Shown: positions 44,956 through 55,206 of the stretch, piece after piece | Numbering within the stretch: the first letter of the stretch is position 1 | Layout of the letters: each line of letters begins with the position of its first letter | DNA from: Daphnia carinata | Lineage: Eukaryota; Arthropoda; Branchiopoda; Diplostraca; Daphniidae | Reading direction: 5' to 3' | Assembly: GCF_022539665.2 (NCBI RefSeq) | Contig: NW_026712534.1 | Location: 1 to 64,000, forward strand | DNA: 64,000 nucleotides | Translations under genes and position numbers: made by a program | The notes under the pieces: model-generated | Seen by the model: only the letters and a program-made list of their open reading frames with translations | Told to the model about the DNA's origin: nothing | Database searches by the model: none

Positions 44956-47900
44956 GAGGAATGGGATCAAGTGTTTGCTGCAATCAAACGAGGAAAACTC
45001 CGAGGGCAGTATCGGATTCAAGATGGCCTGTTATTCCGCGAGAAGATCCTCGATGATGGACGACTCCTAAAACTGTGTGTACCCCAAACATTCATAGAAG
45101 AGGTTATGCGCGCTTGCCATCATGACATCACGGCTGGACACCTCGATTGAGACGCACTCTAGCGAAAGTGCGAGCTCGTTACTATTGGTGGAAAATGGAC
45201 GAAGACGTTAGTAGATTCGTTCGCAGTTGTCGAGAATGCCAATCACGTAAGTCAGTGTACCAGCGGCCAGCCGGGTACATGGAAGTAATAAAAACAGAAC
45301 GTCCGTTTGAAAGATTGGGAATAGATATCCTAGGACCGTTCCCACTATCAAAAATGGGGAACAAACACATCGTCGTGGCAGTAGATTATGTTACGAAATG
45401 GGCAGAAACTAGAGCGCTTCCGAGTGCCGACGCCAAAGAAGTGGCCGATTTCCTGGTAAAAAGTGTGTTGTTACGTCATGGCGCCCCGCGCCAGCTAACT
45501 ACGGATAGAGGCCGCTGTTTCATCGCAGAACTCACCCAACATGTGGTGAAGGCCATGGAGACTAACCACCGTATGACAACGGCCTATCGTCCGCAAGCGA
45601 ACGGCTTGGTGGAACGGCTGAATCACACGCTGTCTGACATGCTTTCAATGTATGTCAGCTCAGATCATCGGGACTGGGATGAGTCACTACCCTACGTGAC
45701 GTTCGCGTACAATACCAGCCGTCAAGAGACCACCGGAAAGACGCCATTTTACTTGGTGTATGGGAGAGAAGCCGTTCTCCCCATCGACGCTATGGTGGGC
45801 GCGGATCCCAACCCTGCGTCGCCAAAGGACAGGGATCCGACCAAATGGGCAATCGAACGTCTCCAACAGGCACGATTGTTAGTGCAGGAGCGCGCAGCCC
45901 TTATACACCGTGACCAAAAGGAACAATATGACAAAAGAAGGAGAGAAGCACCCACTTACCTGCCTGGAGACGAAGTTCTGGTGTACAAACCTATTCGAAA
46001 GGTAGGAAGGTCGGAAAAACTTTTGCATCGATGGTATGGTCCATATAAAGTGGTACGCCAGACCACCCCAAGCAACTACGAAATACGCCTAGGCCGCTCG
46101 CCCAAAACAGAGATAGTACATGTCGAGCGTATGAAATCATTCATTGATGTCGTTGGAACTCCGCCACCGCTCCCCAAGCCGGACAGCAAGGATGTATCCC
46201 CGGAAACGTCACAATCTAACTTACACGAGGCGTCGCCAACTGCCGCCCCAGAAGGGTCAGCGACCCCGGAAACTGACGATGGTCAACGGAATCAGGAAAG
46301 TGATGCATGCGTGGGGACCCCGCCTGCAGAGGAGACGGTACCGGAACCAGGAATACCAACAGCAACCCCGGATGGGACTGGTTTAAGACGATCAGCTCGA
46401 GGAAGGATACCGAGGAAGCAATTCATACTAGCACTACCATTTTTCCTTTTGTTTTTGACACTAAACGCACCGTTGAAAATATCGGCAAAAGAGATCGTGG
46501 CCTACCAAGGAGTAATCTTCAAACCCGAAAAAGATGTAGCCTTCTCAGACTCAGAATGGATAGTTGTCTCCGACTTCACCTTCGACACTCTAGAAAAAGT
46601 CATTAAACAATTACAGTTTATATTAGAAGTGCGAATGGGTACATTGATTTACCGGAACGACGCCTTGGAAGACAAATTCAAAGAACGTTTTCGGCGGCAG
46701 CTGAATGTTCGCACACAGGTAGAAATAGCAAAACTGCGTGAAAGCCATCTACGACTTAATGAGTTGAAGGTGGCCGTTGGAATAAAGGATCCAAGAAGGA
46801 AGAGAGCAATAGCTGATGGCGGAGGAAAGATCCTAAACTGGCTGTTTGGAGTAGCCACGCAGGAAGACCTAGAACATGTGAACGAGAGAATAAACAAATT
46901 ATCCACAGAAACCACGTCAATTGTGCACGCCATGGAGGTTCACGCATCTCTAATTAATGAAACCTTGTGGGAAACTCAGGCTGCAGCAAAAGCCATCGGA
47001 GAGTTACGGGTCGCCTTTAACCACGTCGAAGCCGAAGCGTGGAAGGTCAGCCAACAAGTTGGAAGTTTTCAGCAAGAGATGGAGCGGCAAGCGTCAGCCA
47101 CCGAGAAAATCGATAATGTCTTTCGACACGTTCAGAAATCCCTCGCTTGGATAGACGAATCGGTGACCAATTTCGCCGTTGGACTAGCGACAATGGCGAC
47201 AGAAAGGCTACCAGCTACGCTTTTTCCGCCTAAGCAAGTAGAGTTAGTGTTAAAAGAAGTGAAAAACACCTTGCCAACGGGTTGGACGCTGAGTCCTTCA
47301 ATCCAAATGGGTGATGTTTGGAAATTCTATAAAGAAGCCACAGTTTTAGTAGCCGCGGTAGATGACTTTTTAAGGATCTTTATTCACTTACCTGTGTTTG
47401 AATTTCCATTTAGCTTTACGCTTTACGAAGTGGTTAGTCTGCCGCGCCCGGTGAATGATGCGACACAAGGTGCCCAATTTCATCCTTTACCACCGTATCT
47501 GGCTGTGGCAACCGATCAGCAAACATTTGTGGAACTATCAGCAAAAGACGCGTCTCGTTGCTTAACATCGCCCACGGCAATTTGTCCAATAAGTAGAGCC
47601 ATCAACAAAAAACACCGCGAGCCGGGATGTGCCATGGCCCTATTTTTAAAAGATGAAGAATTAAGTCATAAGAATTGTGCAACCAAATTGTCAAAGTGGG
47701 ATGGACAACAGACGGCGTATTTGGAAAACCGTCGCTGGGGTTTTTCTGCCGTCAAAGATACTACAATTACGATATCCTGTCCAAGTAATCGACGAACGTC
47801 AAATACAATAATCAAACGAGAGTCGTTCGACATATTCGAAGTGCCCATGTCCTGTTCGGCATATACAGATGACTGGATCTTCCAAGCCAGCCTCAAGAAA

Positions 47901-48329
47901 TATATCCGCCATTCTTCAAGCAATAGAACACTCCCTTCTTTAGCCGAATTAGAGGAAGAAGGACAAGTGTGGCAAGAGGACAAGGCACCTGATATCACAA
48001 ACCTACGGCCTCGTTATATCACGGACTGGAACAATGGCACGTTGTTATCTCGCCGCACGATGACGCAAGCACGGATTTCCCTGATGGCACAACACTTACG
48101 CTCATTGGAAGAAGAGGAGCAAGAGAGAAAAGGCGTCGATCATCTAGGGACAATTCGTTACCCCTACGAATGGGTCGCCGTACTGCTGGCTGTATGTACC
48201 GGCCTATCATTATTCGCGTTCTTCTCTCGCCGCTATGCCCTTTTCACGCTCGGAAATCTATCCAACCGAGTGGCTGAATTGGAACGCCGCCTTGCGACAC
48301 ATGAAGCGTTGATAGAGGAGGAAGTGTAA
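44956..48329 (+). pseudogene. pol-env: Integrase fused in frame to an F-like envelope
   Basis: After the TAA the linker stays open to about 45145, where a one-base change shifts the frame. From 45147 a 1060-codon frame runs to 48329. Integrase: second zinc Cys pair C28/C31, catalytic D60, D120 and E156 (35 residues between D120 and E156), and a C-terminal domain to about residue 335. After a Pro/Thr-rich linker, a hydrophobic signal-like segment starts at residue 424. A furin-type RRKR is at 550-553, followed by a Gly-rich fusion-peptide-like stretch and a heptad region. A membrane anchor lies near residue 1012 with a coiled tail. The envelope has the layout of baculovirus F / errantivirus Env. 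No stop separates the two genes. Confidence 0.85.
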
Positions 48330-48736
48330 TTCTACCTGCATTGGAGTAATTTTATGTGTGTTTGTAGTCCCACAGTAGTCTGATTTTTTTTACTTACTCT
48401 TTTTGGTGTTCACATTACTTTGTAGTAATTGATGGTTCCTTTCACTCCATTTATTTGTTAAACTCACACAAACATCGGCACTAGAACGGCACTTTAGCAA
48501 AGCAGCGGGCACGGTGTCTTGTAGGATCGAGAGTTAAGAACAGACTGAATAGCGTGGGTAGAAAAGGACGCTAACTCGCCCACGCAATCTCTTGGCTGGC
48601 CGATGAGTATTTGTACCGCGAGCGCTAGATGGCGTGGCGGCTGCCCAAACTTTTGTTCGTAGAAAATGCTTTTATTTACTTTATCCCCTTTTATAAGTAA
48701 AGTCCATGTCGTGTAATCCCTCTCTTCCCCGTAACA

Positions 48737-48777
<41 letters not shown>

Positions 48778-48834
48778 ACATTTTAGAATTCGACACAAAC
48801 GCGATCGGGACGAGTCGCGACTTAAGGTGGGGGA
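48330..48834 (+). other. 3' untranslated region, A38 run and polypurine tract
   Basis: Contains 38 consecutive As at 48738-48775 and, directly before the 3' LTR, CTTAAGGTGGGGGA, the likely polypurine tract. No gene. Confidence 0.7.
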
Positions 48835-49100
48835 TGTTACGTTGGCAATATCCGATTCGCCACTGCAGTAGCGACAACAGCGTTAGGACGGAAATCCCGC
48901 CCCAATTATGGCCGTCCATTGGAGCACCACCCTCGTCGCCGGATATAAAAGGGGCGATATTGCACTTCTGTGTGGCTTTTTGATTAATTGGTTAGGGCAA
49001 TTAGTTTGCATTTGTGTTATCAATCCTTTTGGTGAAATACACATTATCTTTTAATCTGAAGCACGACGTCTCTATCTTGGTACAAGATCCGTCCGTGACA
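48835..49100 (+). repeat. 3' LTR (266 bp)
   Basis: Partner of 40275-40540, same length, four differences. Followed by ATAT, the target duplication. Confidence 0.95.
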
Positions 49101-49167
49101 ATATTATACCTCATTTCTTATTACCAATGCCACAGGCTAGTGGCGTGCATTAGGGGTGCAAAATTCT

Positions 49168-49720
49168 TATAAAATGAGGATAAAACAAATATGGAATACG
49201 TCGAATGGGCTCATGGAACAGCAACGGTAGTATATCGAGTGTCACACAGCTGTTCGCTATCAAGTCTACATTATTTTACAATCATGGGTAAGTATCACGT
49301 TTTCAAACTTAATAACACGTTTTATTAATAAATTCGTGGTAGATTCTTTCAGAGTTTTGACTTTTCCTTCAATTAGTTGCACCATTTTGATAAGGCCCTC
49401 TGTTTGATTCATTTATTAAATCGCATTCGTTTTCCACTTGTAGCTAACTAGGCCATAAGGCTGCTGTTGGCTGTTGTATCTTGATGGCTGGTGAGTCCAT
49501 GGGTGGACCAATGGGCTCGTTTTCTTCTGGATACTATACACCACTCCGGCGTCCTATACGACACCACCCATACCTATACGACACCACCCTATACGGCACC
49601 TGAGCACTACACAGCGAAGAAGCCGAGTATTACACAACAGCATACGCTACTCCAAGCTACTACACCGATGCTCCTAAATACTACGCAACGAAAGCACAGG
49701 AGCATTATACAATGGCCGTG
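49168..49720 (+). pseudogene. Broken secreted-protein gene with YTT-type repeats
   Basis: TATAAAA lies at 49168-49174. A four-base coding exon (ATGG, 49284-49287) is followed by GTAAGT, the usual start of arthropod cuticle-type genes. The second exon (49444-49490) would finish a signal peptide but has TAG and TGA in frame. Downstream, 49530-49710 reads in shifting frames as Tyr/Thr/Pro/Ala repeats such as YTTPPYTAPEHYTAKK and YATPSYYTDAPKYYATKA, the style of Daphnia secreted tyrosine-rich proteins. Stops and frame changes make it a pseudogene. A related fragment is at 18850-18930. Confidence 0.55.
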
Positions 49721-49908
49721 TGGGTATCCATCAGTTCTCACCAAGGAAAATGATACTCTCTCGATGAGTGTATACAAGGAATATGCACGCGAGGGATATC
49801 GTGTTTGCAACCTACTAGCAAACCAGTTCAGTGGTTTCTCATTTATAACGGCCTGGACGAAAGTCAATCAAAAAAGTATGGTTTCTGAGATTATGAAACT
49901 GTTATATA

Positions 49909-49916
49909 TAATATTC
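49909..49916. repeat. hAT target-site duplication, left
   Basis: ATAATATT, repeated exactly at 52874-52881. Confidence 0.9.
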
Positions 49917-50174
49917 AGTGGTCGCCAAATCATAAACGATTTAAATCGGATTTTTATGATTTTGATTTAAAAATCATTTTTAAAATGGGGATTTTGATGA
50001 TGATTTTATCGTTCACACAAATCGATTCCAAATCAAAATCAAATAGTGTTTAGGTTTACTTTAAGTACAGGCCCATTAGCCATTGTTCTTATTCCCTTTT
50101 GACAGGATTATAACAGAACATAGTGTTTATAGTAAAGTATCTAGTGCTGAAGTGTTTGTGAGGATAATAAAAAC

Positions 50175-52670
50175 ATGGCTTCAAAAGAATCGTTAGATGA
50201 AATTGATTTTGAGGACATTAATGTTGTTGGCTTAGAGCATAGTTCGACTCAAAATTCTTTCTTGTGGTTCAAGGTGGGTATTTTTTCCCTGTTTGTTTTT
50301 CCAAAAGATTTGACTGATTCAACTCCCCCTTACAACCAAAACATTCGTGGGAAGTGTGGATTGTGTAAGAAATTGATTTCTGGGCGTCGAGGTGCAAATA
50401 CCAATTTTTCGAGACACTACGATCAGGTATAAACAATTTTATGCGAAAAGTATTGATTCTTTAAACTATGCTATTTAGATCCACCCGTCTGAATATTCCA
50501 CGTTCAAGCTTCAAAATGAAAAGGATAAATTAGCAGAGAAATCTGAAAAAAAAAAACGGGTAGAAACCCCTGCCAAGACTAAACTTACTGATAGCCAGAA
50601 AATTGCAGCTAAAGCTAGGGCGAGTGAGTTTTTTGTCCGAGCTCCACTTCTTATAACTGAGCAAGAAAAAATCAACCAAAGAATTCTAGATTACATCATA
50701 GCTGACGCTTTACCCTTATCAACATTGGATTCCTGTTTTTTCAAAAAGATGTTGCAGGCCTTAAATTCAAAAACTATTTTGTTCTCGTCCAAAACTCTTT
50801 GCTCTTTGATCGCTAAAGATTTCGCAAAATTTCATAGCAATTTAAAGGCTACATTTAGCAAAGTAGCATTGGATTCCTATTTTTTCAAAAAGATGTTGCA
50901 GGCCTTAAATTCAAAAACTATTTTGTTCTCGTCCAAAACTCTTTGCTCTTTGATCGCTAAAGATTTCGCAAAATTTCATAGCAATTTAAAGGCTACATTT
51001 AGCAAAGTAGCTGTTGTTTCTTTGACTACCGATATTTGGAGTTCGAGGCGCAGAAGTTTTCTGGGTGTGACTGCCCATTGGCTAGATGGAATTACATTAA
51101 AGCGCCACTCAGCAGCAATCGGTTTAAAGAGATTCATAGGTATTACTTTATACATTATATACATTATGTCATGATTTTTTTCCATAACTTACTTTTACTT
51201 ATAGGAAGTCATAAGTATGACAAAATCGCAAATTTCATCCATTCCATCATTCTCGACTACGAACTTGCAGGAAAAGTCCAACATATTGTCACAGACAATG
51301 GGTCTAATTTCGTCAAAGCTATGCGGGTTTATTTTGCCTCTCCCTCCATGGCTTCTGCTGATGAAAACAATAGCCAAGAAATCAGTTCTAATGTTTGTGT
51401 TGAAACTATAGAAACAGACAGAGACATGGAAGAAATTCCAGAAGAAATTCTATCCCAATTAGCTGGAGAGGAAGTCGATAGCGTGTCAGTGAATGACAAT
51501 ATTGAAGAAATTGATTCTTACGAGCTTCTAAGTTCTACTGTTTGTGACGACGATGAAGACAGAAACATTTGGCTACCGGCTCATATTCGTTGCGCAGCTC
51601 ATACTTTAAACTTATTGGCAACAACCGATATGGAAGCTATCTTAAAATCTAACTCGTCTTTTAAGGTTTTTTTCAATCGAGCTTTGAAAAGAGTTACAGA
51701 TCTATGGAACAAGTGTGGCAGAAGTACCAAAGCTAGTGATCTGGCAAAACAAATACTAGGTACAATTATTGTGTCACAATCATATAACAGTATAATTTTC
51801 ATCTCTCGAAATCGTTCGGTTTGCCACCATATAGGTCGTTATCTCCCAACTCCTTGCCCAACGAGGTGGAATTCTTTGTTCGATTCTTTGGCTGTGGTAC
51901 TAAACCTTGACCATAAACTCCTGATTTCCTTATGCGAACAGCTTGCCATCCCATCTATAAACGAAGAAGATCTTGAATACCTATTTGAATATGTTGCAAT
52001 AATGCAGCCTATTTCAATTTATCTGGATCTTCTTCAGGGTGAGGACAACTGTTTTTTGGGCCATGTTTTGCCGACGCTAACCAAAATACGAGTTAAGCTT
52101 GAAGGCTTAGTGCTGGAAAAGGGCAATTTAATCCGCGACAAATTACTTGAGAAACTTGAGCAAAGGTAACTAGTATTGCTAAATTAGTAGCCTACTGACC
52201 ATGTAATGTATTGCCTACTTTATATTTGGTGCTCTTTTCACTAAGGATGATACATATTGGCATCCGTCTCCCATCCTAAATTCAAGTTTACCTGGATGTC
52301 ATCTAAAGATGATAGGGAACACGCCCGAAGTAGATTAAATTCTAGAATTAATAGTTTTTCTAAACGTGTTGTCCCTTCTGCTTCTTTGTCCTCAAATAAC
52401 GATCCCTATAGCTTTACTGATGATGAGACCTCCCCAACTAAAGATGAGATTGATCTATATTTGTCTGACAAAGACACTAGTTTGTCAATGTTAGACAGGA
52501 ATCCATTAATTAAATCTATTTTTATTAAGTACAATACTGCTGTACCTTCCAGTGCCCCTGTAGAACGTCTCTTCAGCATTGCTTCATTGGTGTTAACCGC
52601 AAGAAGAAGCCGGCTGAGAGACAAATTGTTAGAGTACATGATTTTGCTGAAAATAGCCAAAAAACTCTAG
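50175..52670 (+). pseudogene. hAT transposase, multi-exon, with an internal duplication
   Basis: The ATG at 50175 starts an acidic N-terminus. A BED-type zinc finger follows (CGLCKKLISGRRGANTNFSRH, next exon IHPSEY), with an intron at about 50427-50477. Then come TDIW, IVTDNGSNFVKAM (51281-51320, catalytic region), HIRCAAHTLNLLA, PCPTRWNSLFDSL and the C-terminal hATC dimerisation region (SAPVERLFSIASLVLTARRS, 52550-52610). Introns are likely at 51140-51204, 51761-51834 and about 52168-52245. Residues LDSCFFKKM to FSKVA are duplicated in tandem (144 bp each). The last intron junction does not join without a stop, so the gene is doubtful as read. If intact it would cut and paste the element. 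Confidence 0.8.
50725..51012 (+). repeat. 144-bp in-frame tandem duplication within the transposase
   Basis: 50725-50868 and 50869-51012 are nearly identical. The only difference I see is TGT/TAT (Cys/Tyr) near the start. It repeats 48 residues without breaking the frame. Very recent, or an assembly artefact. Confidence 0.9.
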
Positions 52671-52873
52671 GAAATTTACAAATTCAAAGTGTTTCTGCTT
52701 ATTTATTCACTACTTCTTCTACATGACTAAAAGATTTGATTTTGATTTGATTTTGATTTGATTTGAAAAAAATTCTAGAAAAATGATTGATTTTTGATTT
52801 GATTTTTAGTGATTTTTGAAATGTGATTTGATTTGATTTAAAAATCATTTTTCAAGTGATTTGCCGATCACTG

Positions 52874-52881
52874 ATAATATT
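52874..52881. repeat. hAT target-site duplication, right
   Basis: ATAATATT, identical to 49909-49916. Confidence 0.9.
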
Positions 52882-53121
52882 GGACTACCTACCCGATACC
52901 ATATACCGTTGCAATCAATTTTGTCTGATGAGTTTATTTTAAAATTTTTTTATTTCGTTGGTTTAGTGTTAAACAATATTTTTTATTTAATTATCACACG
53001 GTGCCCAAAACAAACGGATGAAAACACTTTCTCTGTGTGAATGTCGTTGGTTTATTGTTTTCCTCTACTTTCGCCATTATGTTCGCCATCAATAGGATTG
53101 CGCGTTGAGATTGTTGTCTAC

Positions 53122-53466
53122 TGTTACGGATGTTGCCGGCGTCGGACCCAGACCGTGGGAAGCAGTGGATGATGCGGCGAATAGCGGGGAAGACGAAGAT
53201 GAAATAATCCGATGGATATACAGGACAAGTATATTTACTACACAATTGGGGTACAACACAATTCACTTAGGGGTTACGCGAAGGGAAGCCAGCAATATGC
53301 GGAGCTCCTTCTTAGGACCACTTGGTAGACGGCGAGTAACTAACTGCTTTTCATGATTGACAGCAGATGACCCGTCGCATACCTTTCGGTCTGCCATCTA
53401 ACAAGGGGAGGTGGAATCGGGACACTAGATGGGGGTACATGATAGGATATAGGGTTTCTCGTAATA
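53122..53466 (-). repeat. 3' LTR of the minus-strand element (345 bp)
   Basis: Matches 60083-60428. At its right edge the expected CA reads TA. Confidence 0.93.
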
Positions 53467-53931
53467 TTCGGCTCTTCCTGACTCGAAGTTCCACGTGAAA
53501 AACACAAATAAAACACAGAGGGTTTTCTGGAACTTCGAAATGGCCCCGAAGAAAAGAAGATAAACCAAAAAGAAAACAAAAAGGAAAAACACTACTGACT
53601 ACTGAAGAAGAGAAAAAAAGTACGAGAGAATGAAAGAAAAAAAAAAATTCTCCCTGAGGCTCACGGCTCTTTACACCCACCCAAATGACGGCGATTTACG
53701 AAAGCAAAAAAATAATAAATAACAAATAACATCCCCGGCATAAAGAAGAAAGAGAAAAAAAAAGAAAACAAACAACGATTTATCAAAACAAAAGAAAAAC
53801 AAAACATCAAATGACATCATCACCCCCCGCCCCAAGAAAAAAAAAAAGAAAAAAAACAAAAAAACACTGTAACAAAACCAATAACTCCACCCCAAAAACG
53901 AACACGATAGAGAAAGAAGAGCGTGTACGTG
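53467..53931 (-). other. 3' untranslated region of the minus-strand element
   Basis: Highly A-rich on the plus strand; on the coding strand T-rich with few As. Open frames here are compositional. A modest purine stretch (AGGAAGAG on the coding strand) abuts the LTR. Confidence 0.55.
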
Positions 53932-55206
53932 TTATGTGTGGTAGTCTTTCATCCACGCAGGCCTTTTTGTCCGTCTCCTAGCTCTAGTAGTTGTTGTTGG
54001 CCTGTCTTCTTGTGGCAGCTCTTCCGACTCGGACGAAGATGCGTCGCTCGAAGATGACGAAGATGAAGACTCGTCGACTGCCACATTTTCCGAAGCGTCC
54101 CACTCCACATCCGACCGACCATGGAAGCGACGAATCTGGCAGACGTGGACGTTAAAACGCCTGTACGATGATTTCTTCCGTTGCGCGGGCAGATCTTCGA
54201 CTAGGTAGATTGTTTGTGATAGCTTCCGCACCACCTGGAATGACCCCACAAATTTAGGAAGAAATTTTTTGGTGGAATTTTTCTTTCTAGGCTTCCGTCG
54301 AACTAGAACAAGGTCACCATGGAGAAGCTCGGATTCCGGCTTCCGAACTCGATCTTTTCTTTCCTTGCTTTTCCGCTGTTTTTCCACAATGCGCTAACGA
54401 GCTGACGACCTCAATTCCGAAACGCGTGACAAAAAAGTGGTATGTGGTTCTTGTTCGTTCTCTGGCCAAGGAAAGAGATTCTCTATGGCCAGGACTGGTG
54501 GACGACCATTCACTAATTCAAACGGCGTTACCTCGGTTGTGGCTTGGCGGGCAGTATTAACAGCGTACGTTGCGGCTGCTAAATGTAAGTCCCAGTCCGT
54601 ATGTTCGGCGCTGACGAAGGCGCATAATGCAAGGGTTAATGTAGGATTAACTCGTTTCACTAATCCATTGTTCTCCGGATGGTCTGCAGTGGCCAAAATG
54701 TGTTTAATATGCCAGCGCGTTACCCACTCGGCAAACATCTGAGACGTAAAGGCTGATCCCTGGTCGCTAATAATACGTTGTGGTGTACCGTGGCGAAAGA
54801 TAATGTTCGTCTCGAGGAACGACGTAACAAATTTTATCGACGTGTCAGGAACAGCAGCAACCTCGACCCACTTCGACAAATAGTCTATGGAGACAATTAT
54901 ATGACGATGGCCAGAAGCAGTTACCTTAAACGGGCCCAAGTGATCAATTCCGATCAGCTGGAACGGAGAAGACGGTGGTACGATGGGCTTGAGCCGGCCA
55001 ACCACCTGACCAATTGCGTGTTTGTGTGTTTGGCAAAAAGAACAAGATTGTACAAAAATTTTTACGCTCCTATCCAGCCGTGGCCACCAAAATCGACTTT
55101 TAATTTTAAAAAGAGTTCTCTCCACACCCTGATGTCGAGATGAAGGAGAATCATGACATGCTTCCAAGATTTTTCTACGAAGGATAGAGGGAATAACGAG
55201 TAGCAA
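53932..55206 (-). pseudogene. pol: Integrase of the minus-strand element
   Basis: The frame from 55206 carries the end of the HHCC region (CSFCQTHKH), GIDHLGPF, SDQGSAFTSQMF and DHPENNGLVKR, the DDE core. A TAG at 54391-54393 interrupts it; the same frame then continues with the C-terminal domain (HGDLVLVRRKPRKK, KFVGSFQVVRKL) and an acidic Ser-rich tail to 53932. The TAG is one C-to-T change from a glutamine codon. The frame differs from that of RNase H upstream, so a shift lies near 55205. Confidence 0.85.

Larger units (their letters stand above)
40275..49100 (+). mobile_element. Errantivirus-like Ty3/Gypsy element, structurally complete, 8826 bp
   Basis: Two 266-bp LTRs (40275-40540, 48835-49100) differ at four positions. 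Both begin TG and end CA, and the element is flanked by ATAT on each side (40271-40274, 49101-49104). A TGG-starting primer site follows the 5' LTR and a purine tract precedes the 3' LTR. Between them lie gag, protease, RT, RNase H, integrase and an F-like envelope. Three nonsense codons and one frameshift break the coding region. High LTR identity marks a recent insertion. Confidence 0.93.
49917..52873 (+). mobile_element. hAT DNA transposon, 2957 bp
   Basis: The left end CAGTGGTCGCCAAATCA and the reverse complement of the right end (CAGTGATCGGCAAATCA) match at 15 of 17 positions. The element is flanked by a perfect 8-bp duplication, ATAATATT, and carries a BED/hATC-type transposase. Both ends have long runs of GATTTTGATTT / AAAATCAAATC units in inverted orientation (49930-50042 and 52737-52858), presumably transposase-binding arrays. 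All hallmarks of the hAT superfamily are present. Confidence 0.93.

Noticed and set aside
48738-48775. Poly(A) tail of a retroposon
   Set aside because: The run lies inside the LTR element, is followed by its own polypurine tract and LTR, and has no target duplication.
53671-53895. Hydrophobic, Phe/Leu-rich minus-strand frame that looks like a membrane protein
   Set aside because: Same compositional cause in the 3' region of the element; poly-T coding gives poly-Phe.
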